Source: a virus
Reading direction: 5' to 3' (one strand)
IMG/VR virus record: IMGVR_UViG_3300017917_001175
Span: 1 to 56,386 of that record
DNA length: 56,386 nt
The notes below the pieces were generated by a model. The model had not been told where the DNA came from. It ran no database searches and worked only from the letters and a program-made list of their open reading frames with translations. Position numbers and translations under genes: made by a program. This document shows positions 6,774 to 14,376 of the stretch, one piece after another; position 1 is the stretch's first letter; each line of letters opens with the position of its first letter.

Positions 6774-7207
6774 TGAAAAATTGGCTTAAAAAAATTACCG
6801 GTATTGCTAAAATTGAAGAAGAGAAAGCAAAACTAGAAGCAGAAAAACTTGCGGCAGAAGAAGAAGCACGTAAAGCTAAAGAAGCAGAAGAACTTGCTAA
6901 ACTTACACCTAAAGAACGTGCTACTAAAAGAAAAGAACCTTGGGTCGCAGTATTAGATACTCATGTCAACAAAGATAACATTAGAAACGGTTTCTTTGAA
7001 TTAGATTGGAACGAGTATTTTATAAAACAACTAAAAGATTCTGGATATGGTCTAGAAGGAGACCCAGACGAAGAAATTGTTGATCGCTGGTTCCGAGACC
7101 TAGCAAGAAGTATGCTATCCGAAGAAGGAATGGATCCAAAACAGTTTTATAACGCAGGATACATTAACGTAACTAAACTAGCCGGCGGCAAGGCACAAGT
7201 AGAATGA
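6773..7207 (+). CDS. Conserved hypothetical protein with charged N-terminal coiled coil
   Basis: The protein has 144 residues, starting at the ATG that overlaps the queE stop (TAATG), with GGGGAA five bases before it. Residues 10-45 form an Ala/Glu/Lys helix (EEEKAKLEAEKLAAEEEARK), probably a coiled coil. The C-terminal domain (from KEPWVAVLDTHVNKDNIRNG, through FELDWNEYFIKQL, to DRWFRDLAR) is globular and resembles conserved unknowns of marine T4-like phages. The function is unknown. It ends in an ATGA overlap with the oxygenase-like gene. Confidence 0.6.
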   Translation: MKNWLKKITGIAKIEEEKAKLEAEKLAAEEEARKAKEAEELAKLTPKERATKRKEPWVAVLDTHVNKDNIRNGFFELDWNEYFIKQLKDSGYGLEGDPDEEIVDRWFRDLARSMLSEEGMDPKQFYNAGYINVTKLAGGKAQVE

Positions 7208-7782
7208 AAATTCTTGAAAAGAATGAATATATCGATCAGTACAACTTTTCTTCTTTAATTACTGAAGAAGATAACAAAGAGCTAATTAAGATCGCTCAGG
7301 ATATTATTGCATCAGGTGACTACTTTACTAATAGTCCAAAGTATCAAACTAAGCAAAACTTGTTTGCAAGACCCGAGCTTGTATTTTTAAAAATGCGTCA
7401 AAGCTTCTTGTATTCTTGTTTTATGTTTTTAGGACGAGAAGTGCGTATTAAAAACATCATGAGTTGGGTGTTTATGACTAACAACCAAACTACTGAGAAC
7501 AGGGATATATTTTGGCACAATCACCACATCAACGATAATAATGGTACTACTGATACAGTCAGTGGAATTTGGTATGTGCATATCCCAATCACTAGTAATC
7601 CAGATATCACTGGCACAGAATTTTCAATGTCTGGGCCTCCAAATTTTGATGAAACATTCTTCCTAAAACCAAATCAGTTGACATGGAATGTATATCCTAG
7701 TAAACTATGGCATAGACCCGGTATAACTGATTCAGATCAGTACCGTTTTGTTTTTGCCGCAGATATGGAATACTATAAATGA
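7204..7782 (+). CDS. 2OG-Fe(II) oxygenase-like protein
   Basis: The protein has 192 residues and the layout of phage 2-oxoglutarate/Fe(II) oxygenases. WHNHHIND near residues 104-111 supplies possible first iron ligands, SGIWYVHIP is the following core strand, KLWHRPG (H170) fits the distal His ligand, and R181 in YRFVFAAD fits the 2-oxoglutarate salt bridge. Such enzymes hydroxylate proteins, nucleobases or small molecules, and the target is unknown. The exact first-shell ligands are uncertain because several His residues lie together. It overlaps both neighbours by four bases. Confidence 0.65.
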   Translation: MKILEKNEYIDQYNFSSLITEEDNKELIKIAQDIIASGDYFTNSPKYQTKQNLFARPELVFLKMRQSFLYSCFMFLGREVRIKNIMSWVFMTNNQTTENRDIFWHNHHINDNNGTTDTVSGIWYVHIPITSNPDITGTEFSMSGPPNFDETFFLKPNQLTWNVYPSKLWHRPGITDSDQYRFVFAADMEYYK

Positions 7783-8768
7783 CATACATTTTGGTTGATA
7801 CAGCCAACACATTTTTCCGTGCTAGACACGTTGTACAAGGATCGAGCGATATCAAACTTGGTATGGCCTTTCATATTACTTTTAATAGTATTAAGAAGGC
7901 GTGGCAAGACTTTGAAGGGAAACATGTTGTCTTCTGTCTCGAAGGTCGTAGCTGGCGTAAAGATTTTTATAAACCTTATAAAGCTAATCGAGCAGAAAGC
8001 CGGGCGGCACTAACTCCAAAAGAGCAAGAAGAAGATAAATTGTTCTGGGAAGCCTTTGACGAATTTAAAAAATTTGTTATTGAAAAGACCAACTGTACAG
8101 TTTTACATCATCCGCAACTAGAAGCAGATGATTTAATTGCTGGTTTTATACAAAGTCATCCAAACGATAATCACGTTATTATCTCAACTGATAGCGATTT
8201 CTATCAACTAATTGCTCCAAACGTAAGTCAATACAACGGTGTTCAAGAACATCATATTACACACGAAGGCATTATTGATGCTAAAGGAAAACGTGTAAAG
8301 GATAAAAAGACCGGAGAAGATAAAGCAGTGCCTAACCCAGAATGGCTATTGTTTGAAAAATGTATGCGAGGCGACACTAGTGACAACGTCTTTAGTGCTT
8401 ACCCAGGTGTGCGTGTTAAAGGTACTAAAAATAAAGTTGGTCTAACAGAAGCGTTTGAAGACCGTAAGTCAAAAGGCTTTGCGTGGAACAATCTCATGCT
8501 TCAGCGTTGGGTCGACCATAATGGTGAAGAACATCGCGTACTAGAAGACTACGAACGAAATCGTAGATTAATTGATTTATCGTATCAACCCGAAGATATT
8601 AAACAATTAATTAAACGGACTATTGAAGTTGATTGTGTAGCTAAAGACGTTACACAAGTAGGTATTCGTATGCTCAAGTTTTGTAATGCTTGGGATATGA
8701 AAAAGATTGCAGACAATATTCAATCTTACGCAGAACCATTTCAAGCAAAATATCCTAAGGAGAATTAA
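7779..8768 (+). CDS. rnh: RNase H / 5'-3' exonuclease, T4 Rnh-like
   Basis: This is a FEN-family 5' nuclease of 329 residues, near the T4 Rnh length of 305. The metal-binding acidic motifs are in order: ILVDTAN (D7), LEADD (114-118), STDSDF (136-141) and GDTSDNV (198-204), the last being the start of the helix-hairpin-helix region. In T4 this enzyme removes RNA primers from lagging-strand fragments together with gp32. The C-terminal third holds a basic insertion (KGTKNKVGLTEAFEDRKSKG). The start overlaps the oxygenase-like stop. Confidence 0.88.
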   Translation: MTYILVDTANTFFRARHVVQGSSDIKLGMAFHITFNSIKKAWQDFEGKHVVFCLEGRSWRKDFYKPYKANRAESRAALTPKEQEEDKLFWEAFDEFKKFVIEKTNCTVLHHPQLEADDLIAGFIQSHPNDNHVIISTDSDFYQLIAPNVSQYNGVQEHHITHEGIIDAKGKRVKDKKTGEDKAVPNPEWLLFEKCMRGDTSDNVFSAYPGVRVKGTKNKVGLTEAFEDRKSKGFAWNNLMLQRWVDHNGEEHRVLEDYERNRRLIDLSYQPEDIKQLIKRTIEVDCVAKDVTQVGIRMLKFCNAWDMKKIADNIQSYAEPFQAKYPKEN

Positions 8769-8769
8769 T

Positions 8770-9321
8770 ATGGCATGGCCAAATGGACCTGAACCAACTG
8801 ATGTAACACCAGAGCCTGTGAAAACTACTACATGGACTGTGTCACCTTACTATAAAAAATCTTGTGAAGAACACGAACACTATACTAAAGATGGCATGAC
8901 TATTATCCGCAAGACTGGATATCGAGGTGCTAGTTTTATCGTAGAAACAAACGACGGCAATCCTCCAGAGTTTGAATTTGACTACGTCCCAGGCGGAGAT
9001 GGTTCAAAAGATAGCATCAACATGTACAACTGTTACGGCAACAACATTGAAAATGTTGAACTAGATAGCATGTGGGACGGTTGCTGGGAAGATATTGAAT
9101 ACCCCGAAGAAATGGATGAAGAAGAACAAGAGCGTCTAGCAGAACTTATTGAAGAAGAAGGCGATGTCTATGATGTACTTGAAAATCAAGAAGGCTGGAT
9201 GCTAGACGAAACAGAAGCGTGGATCTGGGGTCCTATTCTTATTGAAGACGCAAACGGTAATCGAGTCCGTATTATTGTAGCAGACGAAGATGGCAATGTA
9301 ATTGACTACGAGGAAGAATAA
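8770..9321 (+). CDS. Highly acidic protein, unknown function
   Basis: The protein has 183 residues starting at 8770, with AAGGAGA before the ATG; this start is preferred over an upstream in-frame ATG at 8707 inside the nuclease gene. I count 48 Asp/Glu against 11 Lys/Arg, most of them after residue 95 (EYPEEMDEEEQERLAELIEEE). The C-terminal segment EAWIWGPILIEDANGNRVR resembles the matching part of the next protein (DHVAILGPVKIELVDANG), which suggests distant paralogy. Strongly acidic phage proteins may mimic DNA or bind basic partners; here that is only a hypothesis. No catalytic motif is seen. Confidence 0.6.
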   Translation: MAWPNGPEPTDVTPEPVKTTTWTVSPYYKKSCEEHEHYTKDGMTIIRKTGYRGASFIVETNDGNPPEFEFDYVPGGDGSKDSINMYNCYGNNIENVELDSMWDGCWEDIEYPEEMDEEEQERLAELIEEEGDVYDVLENQEGWMLDETEAWIWGPILIEDANGNRVRIIVADEDGNVIDYEEE

Positions 9322-9806
9322 TGGAAAAGCTCTATCGCATTACACCTCTAGAAAAGAAAAGCGTTGAATACTTTGTTGACGTTTACGAACGTATGCCGGA
9401 TGGAACTATCCGTGGCTTTGATGTGACTGAAGTGTGGCGATGGGGTCAAGGATTTCGCCCCGAAGATGAACCTGTTTGGAAATTTGAAACTGACCGTGTT
9501 CATTGTCGACCGGAAGTAGGTTGGGGTTGTGAACTTGACGACTTAATCTCAGTTTATGTAAACTTTAGTGACGGATTTACTGACGAAGAAAAAGCAGACA
9601 TTGAAGCTATACTTCGAGGTGAGAAAGAAGATGAAGATGGGCGTTGGGGGACTGCGTGGATTTACGACGGCGATCATAACTGGGAAATTGAAGACGACCA
9701 TGTGGCGATTCTTGGTCCTGTTAAGATCGAACTAGTAGATGCTAACGGTTACGGTGAAAGTGCTATATTAGAAGCTAACGTGGAGCCATACGACGATGAA
9801 GTGTAA
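9321..9806 (+). CDS. Acidic protein, possible paralogue of the upstream gene
   Basis: The protein has 161 residues, with a start that overlaps the upstream stop (TAATG). It is acidic throughout, with about 44 Asp/Glu against 16 Lys/Arg. It contains two DEE/DED clusters (FTDEEKADIEAIL and KEDEDGRWG) and a C-terminal beta hairpin ending in LGPVKIELVDANGYG that echoes the upstream protein. The function is unknown. The gene order and shared C-terminal pattern suggest duplication followed by divergence. Confidence 0.58.
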   Translation: MEKLYRITPLEKKSVEYFVDVYERMPDGTIRGFDVTEVWRWGQGFRPEDEPVWKFETDRVHCRPEVGWGCELDDLISVYVNFSDGFTDEEKADIEAILRGEKEDEDGRWGTAWIYDGDHNWEIEDDHVAILGPVKIELVDANGYGESAILEANVEPYDDEV

Positions 9807-9951
9807 TTTCTGCGGTGAGACTGTTAAAGAAAACGGAATAGGGTGCGATTGGAAACAAGGACGATGTCCGCATCGTACACCAATGCTAACAGATTATCAT
9901 TTTAGATATTTTAACCTGTGGCAAACAATTAAAGGATGGTTTAAAAAATGA
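9796..9951 (+). CDS. Tiny zinc-knuckle-like protein, 51 residues
   Basis: The ATG at 9796 lies inside the end of the acidic gene, and the stop overlaps the next ATG (ATGA at 9948). The protein starts MKCNFCGETV and continues with GCDWKQGRCPHR. Cysteines 3, 6, 17 and 24 plus His26 could bind one zinc ion. The C-terminal half is aromatic and basic (YHFRYFNLWQ, GWFKK), as in small nucleic-acid-binding proteins. The tight stitching on both sides supports a real gene. The function is unknown. Confidence 0.6.
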   Translation: MKCNFCGETVKENGIGCDWKQGRCPHRTPMLTDYHFRYFNLWQTIKGWFKK

Positions 9952-10430
9952 CAGAGATATATGCAAAGCCTATTGTAGATGGAAAATTCTGGATTGTAGA
10001 ACAGGGTGGCGAAAAAATTGCTACCTTACATAAAAAAGAAAATAACAAGTTCATCCTAAGCAGTAGCAACGGAGAAATGATGTTTAATAAGAAAGAAGAA
10101 CTTACTAAACAATTTGGAAAAGAGTTCTTCTTAACTAGTACAAAGGTAAAAGTAACACCAAGTACAGAATCAAAAGAATGCCACGGATATCCGACATCAT
10201 GCAAACCGTATAATGCTATGTACGACGTTAGGCGTAAGCTCCCATTGTTTACTAAATCTAATCAAAGTAAGAGCCTATATTGTGCCGGTTACTATGTAAT
10301 TAAGTTTGATAAAGGATGGGTTAAGAGTTTTTGTCCCAAGGCAATTACTATTGAACGCTATCCATTTAAAGGTCCTTTTAAATCAGAATTAGAAATGAAG
10401 GCAGTTTTAGCAAATGCAAAATCAGATTAA
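9948..10430 (+). CDS. Conserved hypothetical protein
   Basis: The protein has 160 residues. The N-terminal third is a plausible small beta domain (DGKFWIVEQGGEKIATLHKKENN). The middle and C-terminal parts carry a striking pattern (CHGYPTSCKPYNAMYDVRRKLPLF, then SLYCAGYYVIKF and WVKSFCPKAITIERY) that I recognise as strongly conserved in marine T4-like phages, without known function. Four cysteines could form a metal site. It overlaps the next gene by 17 bases. Confidence 0.62.
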   Translation: MTEIYAKPIVDGKFWIVEQGGEKIATLHKKENNKFILSSSNGEMMFNKKEELTKQFGKEFFLTSTKVKVTPSTESKECHGYPTSCKPYNAMYDVRRKLPLFTKSNQSKSLYCAGYYVIKFDKGWVKSFCPKAITIERYPFKGPFKSELEMKAVLANAKSD

Positions 10431-10662
10431 TTTAACTCCACTTACACAGTTTGTTCAACAACTTCGAGTAGCAGAACAAACACAGAGTAAAGAGCTTAAG
10501 ATGAGTATTCAGCAAGCAAGGGCGTTGTCCCTTGTTTTGCTTGAAATGCAAGAAAAGCTACTACAAGACTACGAGACCATGTTTAACGAACTTAAACGAA
10601 GCCTTGATACTGATGTTATAACAGTTTCTATGGATGGCGGGGGTTTCGAAACTCCAAAGTAA
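10414..10662 (+). CDS. Small helical conserved hypothetical protein
   Basis: The protein has 82 residues and is largely alpha-helical (FVQQLRVAEQTQSKELKMSI, ALSLVLLEMQEKLLQDYETM), with regular hydrophobic spacing that suggests a coiled coil. It ends in a short Gly-rich tail (SMDGGGFETPK). It starts inside the preceding gene. The function is unknown, and it is the last gene before a possible late-type promoter. Confidence 0.58.
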   Translation: MQNQINLTPLTQFVQQLRVAEQTQSKELKMSIQQARALSLVLLEMQEKLLQDYETMFNELKRSLDTDVITVSMDGGGFETPK

Positions 10663-10665
10663 AGA

Positions 10666-10673
10666 GATAAATA
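10666..10673 (+). promoter_or_regulatory. T4-late-like promoter box GATAAATA
   Basis: GATAAATA matches 7 of 8 bases of the T4 late box TATAAATA and is the same octamer found before several structural genes on the other strand. Transcription would start near 10679, downstream of the in-frame ATG at 10675. This favours ATG 10702 as the start of the next gene. It is a sequence match only. Confidence 0.35.
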
Positions 10674-10701
10674 TATGCGTAGTTTATTGGAGACTTTGTT
10701 A

Positions 10702-10986
10702 ATGAGCAGACCAAAACCGCGCATATTACTAGAACATACAAACAAAAAAACTTATAAATCTGAGCAGGTTTTAGAAGCTGAAGCCATATGGGCTGTTTTT
10801 TATAAGGGAGAGCCCTTTAATCTAAAGAGCTTTAATAGTCTCACATCTTATCCCGGACCAAAGTATAAAAAAGTTAGTTTTTCAAATCCTGGACATGCCC
10901 ATAACTTAGCCAAAAAACTTAATTTAACTTTTGGCTGTGAAGATTTCCAAGTAGTTAAACTAACTACTGGTACTATTGTCAAATAA
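10702..10986 (+). CDS. Conserved hypothetical protein
   Basis: The protein has 94 residues from ATG 10702; an in-frame ATG at 10675 would add nine hydrophobic residues but lies on the late-like promoter box and lacks a ribosome binding site. GGAG lies about 11 bases before 10702. The protein begins [19 protein letters not shown] and carries a basic, Ser/Lys-rich middle ([24 protein letters not shown]). It resembles conserved unknowns in marine T4-like phages. No motif assigns a function. Confidence 0.5.
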   Translation: MSRPKPRILLEHTNKKTYKSEQVLEAEAIWAVFYKGEPFNLKSFNSLTSYPGPKYKKVSFSNPGHAHNLAKKLNLTFGCEDFQVVKLTTGTIVK

Positions 10987-10987
10987 T

Positions 10988-11389
10988 ATGATTGAGAGAG
11001 ATACCCTAACTAAAGTATTTTTAAAAGAATGGGGTAAAAGCATCGACGATGCTAACGTACAGCTCTACTCTAGAAAATGGTGGCAGAGTAATAGAGTAAA
11101 CAAGAAAAATGCATTTCGGTTGAGCGATGAAGGTTTTGAGTTTTTAACTAACGAACTCAAAGTTCAAATGTACGAAGTGCCATTTACTGAACCAATTGAG
11201 TTAAGTCCACAAACTATTATCTTTTTGGAAAGATACATAGATTGCCCTTACTACTTAACTACCCAAAGTATTACAGTTTTTTCAGAACGCAAGAGTTTTG
11301 AGCTTTATTTGTTTTCGGACGATATTCGAAAATTTGGCTTAGTTAAAGCAATGAACGAACGCCAAAAAGATCTAAACCCTGAAGACTAA
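10988..11389 (+). CDS. Conserved hypothetical protein
   Basis: The protein has 133 residues starting at ATG 10988, one base after the upstream stop. An in-frame TTG at 10976 is possible but less likely. The sequence (TLTKVFLKEWGKSIDDANVQ, LYSRKWWQSNRV, RLSDEGFEFL) resembles a conserved family in cyanophages and other marine T4-like phages, from memory. The LSDEGFEFL segment could be part of a small winged-helix-like domain, but this is weak. It is the last gene before a consensus sigma70 promoter. Confidence 0.58.
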   Translation: MIERDTLTKVFLKEWGKSIDDANVQLYSRKWWQSNRVNKKNAFRLSDEGFEFLTNELKVQMYEVPFTEPIELSPQTIIFLERYIDCPYYLTTQSITVFSERKSFELYLFSDDIRKFGLVKAMNERQKDLNPED

Positions 11390-11391
11390 GG

Positions 11392-11420
11392 TTGACACTC
11401 AGGTCAACTTCGCTTATAAT
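11392..11420 (+). promoter_or_regulatory. Consensus sigma70 promoter with inverted repeat over the -35
   Basis: TTGACA (11392-11397), a 17-base spacer and TATAAT (11415-11420) form a perfect consensus promoter. A perfect 6-bp inverted repeat, GTTGAC (11391-11396) and GTCAAC (11403-11408) separated by six bases, overlaps the -35 element and could be an operator. Transcription should start near 11427, giving a leader of about 47 bases before the MoxR gene, which carries AAAGGA as ribosome binding site. Confidence 0.85.
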
Positions 11421-11473
11421 ACACACATAACGCAACAAATTCCGTTTGTAACACACTTTTTAAAGGAAACAAA

Positions 11474-12562
11474 ATGAGCGAAGTTATTAGCCGCACCGTT
11501 GGCCCTAAGAATGCTAAAAAGTCTCTACGCAAGGCTTTTAAGAACAAGCGTCCAATCTTCCTATGGGGCCCCCCAGGTATTGGCAAATCCGATATCATCA
11601 AACAACTCGGTGACGAGCTAGGCGCCCATGTTATTGATGTTCGTCTTTCACTTTGGGAACCTACTGACATCAAAGGTATTCCTTATTTTGACTCAAACAC
11701 TAACAAAATGGTTTGGGCTCCTCCGCTAGAACTTCCAGACGAAGCTCTTTCTACTCAGCATAAGCAAATCATCCTGTTCATGGACGAAATGAACTCTGCG
11801 GCTCCTGCTGTACAGGCCGCGGCTTATCAGCTAGTTCTAAATCGCCGTGTTGGTACCTACAAGCTACCTGACAATGTTGTTATGGTTGCCGCAGGTAATC
11901 GTGAAAGCGATAAGGGTGTTACCTATCGTATGCCTGCTCCGTTGGCTAACCGTTTCGTTCATTTGGAAATGACCTGTGACTGGGACGACTGGCAAGAATG
12001 GGCTGTTGAAAACAAGCTACATAAAGATGTTGTTGGTTTCCTAACTTTCTCTAAAAAGGACCTGTATGACTTCGATCCTAAATCCGCAAGCCGTGCGTTT
12101 GCTACTCCTCGTTCATGGTCATTCGTTAGCGAATTGCTTACTGACGATGACTGCGATGAGTCTACTCTTACTGACCTAACCTCAGGTGCTGTTGGTGAAG
12201 GTCTTGCTGTTAAGTTTATGGCTCATCGTAAGCATGCCAGCAAGATGCCTAACCCAACTGATATCCTTAAGGGTACAGTTAAAAAGATGGATTCTAAAGA
12301 AATCTCTGCACAATATTCTCTAGTTGTTAGCCTTTGCTATGAACTTAAGGATGCATGTGATAAGAACGTCAAAGATTGGAATGATCAAGTTAACTACTTC
12401 TTCCAATTTATGATGGACAATTTTGAAACTGAGCTTGTTATTATGGGTACTAAACTTGCCCTAAGCACTTACAAACTTCCTCTAGATCCAGATGAAATTA
12501 AGTGTTTTGATGACTTCCATAGCAAGTTTGGCAAGTATATTGCGGCGGCTACAGAGAAGTAA
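11474..12562 (+). CDS. MoxR-type AAA+ ATPase
   Basis: The protein has 362 residues with a full AAA+ core: Walker A GPPGIGKS (32-39), Walker B IILFMDEMN (99-107), sensor-1 Asn in VAAGNRES (about 142) and an arginine-finger candidate in PAPLANRF (160). The layout matches MoxR/RavA-like chaperone ATPases, which work with a partner carrying a von Willebrand A (VWA) domain to remodel or insert metals into client proteins. The next gene encodes exactly such a partner. It has its own consensus sigma70 promoter, so it is probably expressed early by host polymerase. The client is unknown. Confidence 0.88.
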   Translation: MSEVISRTVGPKNAKKSLRKAFKNKRPIFLWGPPGIGKSDIIKQLGDELGAHVIDVRLSLWEPTDIKGIPYFDSNTNKMVWAPPLELPDEALSTQHKQIILFMDEMNSAAPAVQAAAYQLVLNRRVGTYKLPDNVVMVAAGNRESDKGVTYRMPAPLANRFVHLEMTCDWDDWQEWAVENKLHKDVVGFLTFSKKDLYDFDPKSASRAFATPRSWSFVSELLTDDDCDESTLTDLTSGAVGEGLAVKFMAHRKHASKMPNPTDILKGTVKKMDSKEISAQYSLVVSLCYELKDACDKNVKDWNDQVNYFFQFMMDNFETELVIMGTKLALSTYKLPLDPDEIKCFDDFHSKFGKYIAAATEK

Positions 12563-12577
12563 GCAACCATAGCCCAC

Positions 12578-12606
12578 TTGACAGGACCTACGGGTCCTGT
12601 TATAAT
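12578..12606 (+). promoter_or_regulatory. Consensus sigma70 promoter whose spacer is an inverted repeat
   Basis: TTGACA (12578-12583), a 17-base spacer and TATAAT (12601-12606) form a perfect consensus promoter. The spacer is almost wholly a perfect 8-bp inverted repeat: ACAGGACC (12581-12588), TACG loop, GGTCCTGT (12593-12600). In RNA from the upstream gene this would form a stable hairpin with a UACG tetraloop, so it may also weaken or end upstream transcription, though no good T-run follows. As DNA it could be an operator between -35 and -10. Transcription should start near 12613. Confidence 0.85.
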
Positions 12607-12634
12607 ATATACATAGTAAACACTAGGAAATAAT

Positions 12635-13825
12635 ATGGCACATGCAGATCCAATTATCGACAAAATTATTGTAGCAAGAGTTGGACTTTTGCTACGTCAT
12701 CCATTCTTTGGCAACCTTGCAACTCGACTCCAAATTAAAGAAGCAGACGATTGGCTACCAACTGCCGCTACAGACGGGCGCCATATTTTCTTTAATCGTA
12801 AATTTTTTGAACCGCTAACTAGCAAACAAGTTGAATTCGTTATTGCACACGAAATTCTACATGCAGTATTTGACCATATGGGTCGTAACGAAGGTCGCGA
12901 TCGTAAAATTTACAACATTGCCGCTGACTATTGCGTTAACGGTCAATTAGTTCGCGATCGAATTGGCGAACAGCCTCCACAGATTAAAATCTTCCACGAT
13001 CCAAAATACTACGGTTGGAGTGCGGAACAAGTTTACGACGATATCTATAATAAGATGGACGACGAAGAACTTGCGGCACTTGGCCAGTTGCTTGACGAGC
13101 ACGTTGATTGGGGTGAGAATAACGGCGATGGCAACGGCAATAAGCCACAGTATTCTAAAGAAGATCTTAAAAAGATTCGAGACGAAATGCGTGAAGCTGT
13201 AATGCAAGCCGCACAAGCCGCAGGTGCAGGTAATGTGCCTGCAAGCATCGCTCGAATGATTAAAGAGCTTACTGAGCCTAAGATGAACTGGCGTGAAATC
13301 CTACGTCAACAAATCCAAAGCACTATTAAAAATGACTACACCTTTACTCGTCCAAATCGTAAAGGCTGGCATATGAACGCTATTCTTCCCGGCACTAACT
13401 ACGACGAAACAATTGATATTTGCGTGTCAATTGACATGTCTGGTTCTATCGGTGACGAACAGGCCAAGGATTTCCTAAGCGAGATCAAAGGCATTATGGA
13501 AGAATACAAAGACTTTAAAATTAAGCTATGGTGCTTTGACACTAAAGTCTATAACGAACAAGACTACGATGGTTACAACATGGACTCGTTTATGGATTAC
13601 GAGCCAATGGGCGGTGGCGGTACTGAATTTGATGTCAACTGGGATTATATGAAAGAACATCAGATTCAACCTAAAAAGTTTATTATGTTCACGGACGGTT
13701 ATCCATGGGGTAGCTGGGGTGATGAAAACTACTGCGATACAGTATTCATTATTCACGGTAATAACACAGTTGTTCCGCCATTTGGTGAGTACGCATACTA
13801 CGAAGAAGTCAAGGCTAATGCATAA
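12635..13825 (+). CDS. Putative metallopeptidase / VWA-domain protein (DUF2201-like)
   Basis: The protein has 396 residues in two domains. The N-terminal domain has a zinc-peptidase motif HEILH in FVIAHEILHAVFDH (about 72-76) and a downstream Asp/His-rich helix. The C-terminal domain is VWA-like with the metal-ion (MIDAS) signature DMSGS near 268-272, a Thr in GGGGTEF near 331 and the Asp in FTDGYP near 355. This architecture matches the family with a putative metallopeptidase domain followed by VWA, usually coded next to MoxR ATPases, as here. A Gly/Asn-rich linker (about 160-175) joins the domains. It has its own consensus promoter and the ribosome binding site TAGGA. The client is unknown. 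Confidence 0.85.
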   Translation: MAHADPIIDKIIVARVGLLLRHPFFGNLATRLQIKEADDWLPTAATDGRHIFFNRKFFEPLTSKQVEFVIAHEILHAVFDHMGRNEGRDRKIYNIAADYCVNGQLVRDRIGEQPPQIKIFHDPKYYGWSAEQVYDDIYNKMDDEELAALGQLLDEHVDWGENNGDGNGNKPQYSKEDLKKIRDEMREAVMQAAQAAGAGNVPASIARMIKELTEPKMNWREILRQQIQSTIKNDYTFTRPNRKGWHMNAILPGTNYDETIDICVSIDMSGSIGDEQAKDFLSEIKGIMEEYKDFKIKLWCFDTKVYNEQDYDGYNMDSFMDYEPMGGGGTEFDVNWDYMKEHQIQPKKFIMFTDGYPWGSWGDENYCDTVFIIHGNNTVVPPFGEYAYYEEVKANA

Positions 13826-14113
13826 ATGGCTTTAAAGAACGGAAAACCAAATCAGCTAAATTATTTTGATTTGCGGAGGGTAGAATTTGCCTCTCCGCAC
13901 TTCAAATACACATCTATAGACCGATACACACCAACACTACATAAACAGTTGGATAGCTGGATTAAAACTAACTTAAACAGCCGATACTATATAGGGCAAG
14001 CCCTATCGTTGGATAATACAAATACAATCATACATGTCACAAAGATAGGCTTTGAATCTGAAAAAGAACTCAGTTTCTTCACGATTGCCTGTCCACATAT
14101 TCAATCGAGATAA
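13826..14113 (+). CDS. Conserved hypothetical protein
   Basis: The protein has 95 residues and starts directly after the stop of the VWA gene without a clear ribosome binding site, so it is probably translationally coupled. It is a basic, beta-rich protein (HKQLDSWIKTNLNSRYYIGQ, then IIHVTKIGFESEKELSFFTI). The pattern resembles conserved unknowns next to replication genes in marine T4-like phages, from memory. Coupling to the MoxR/VWA pair makes a shared process possible, but nothing proves it. Confidence 0.55.
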   Translation: MALKNGKPNQLNYFDLRRVEFASPHFKYTSIDRYTPTLHKQLDSWIKTNLNSRYYIGQALSLDNTNTIIHVTKIGFESEKELSFFTIACPHIQSR

Positions 14114-14145
14114 TTATATACGTACTTTTCATATAAGGAGTTACC

Positions 14146-14373
14146 ATGACCGAAGAAGTTAAAAAGAACGAAGAAGCACAACAACCAGCAGGTGAAGCTA
14201 CAGAGCTCACTATTGCAGATCTAAGCACTATGAAAGTTATTATTGATATTGCTAGTTCAAGAGGTGCTTTTAAGCCAAACGAAATGACTGCTGTAGGACA
14301 AACATATACTAAACTAAGTGCATTCTTAGACCAAGTTGCTAAACAGTCAGAAGCGGCAAAACAAGGAGCATAA
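14146..14373 (+). CDS. Small conserved hypothetical protein
   Basis: The protein has 75 residues with a strong AAGGAG before the ATG. The N-terminal 25 residues are Glu/Lys/Ala-rich and probably disordered. The rest (LSTMKVIIDIASSRGAFKPNEM, then VGQTYTKLSAFLDQV) is helical and strongly resembles a conserved family in marine T4-like phages of unknown function. It stands three bases before the next gene. Confidence 0.6.
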   Translation: MTEEVKKNEEAQQPAGEATELTIADLSTMKVIIDIASSRGAFKPNEMTAVGQTYTKLSAFLDQVAKQSEAAKQGA

Positions 14374-14376
14374 ATT

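Noticed and set aside
12581-12600. The hairpin before the VWA gene as a simple intrinsic terminator
   Set aside because: The stem and UACG loop are strong, but no T-run follows, and the repeat lies exactly between perfect -35 and -10 elements. I kept it as promoter structure with a possible effect on upstream RNA.
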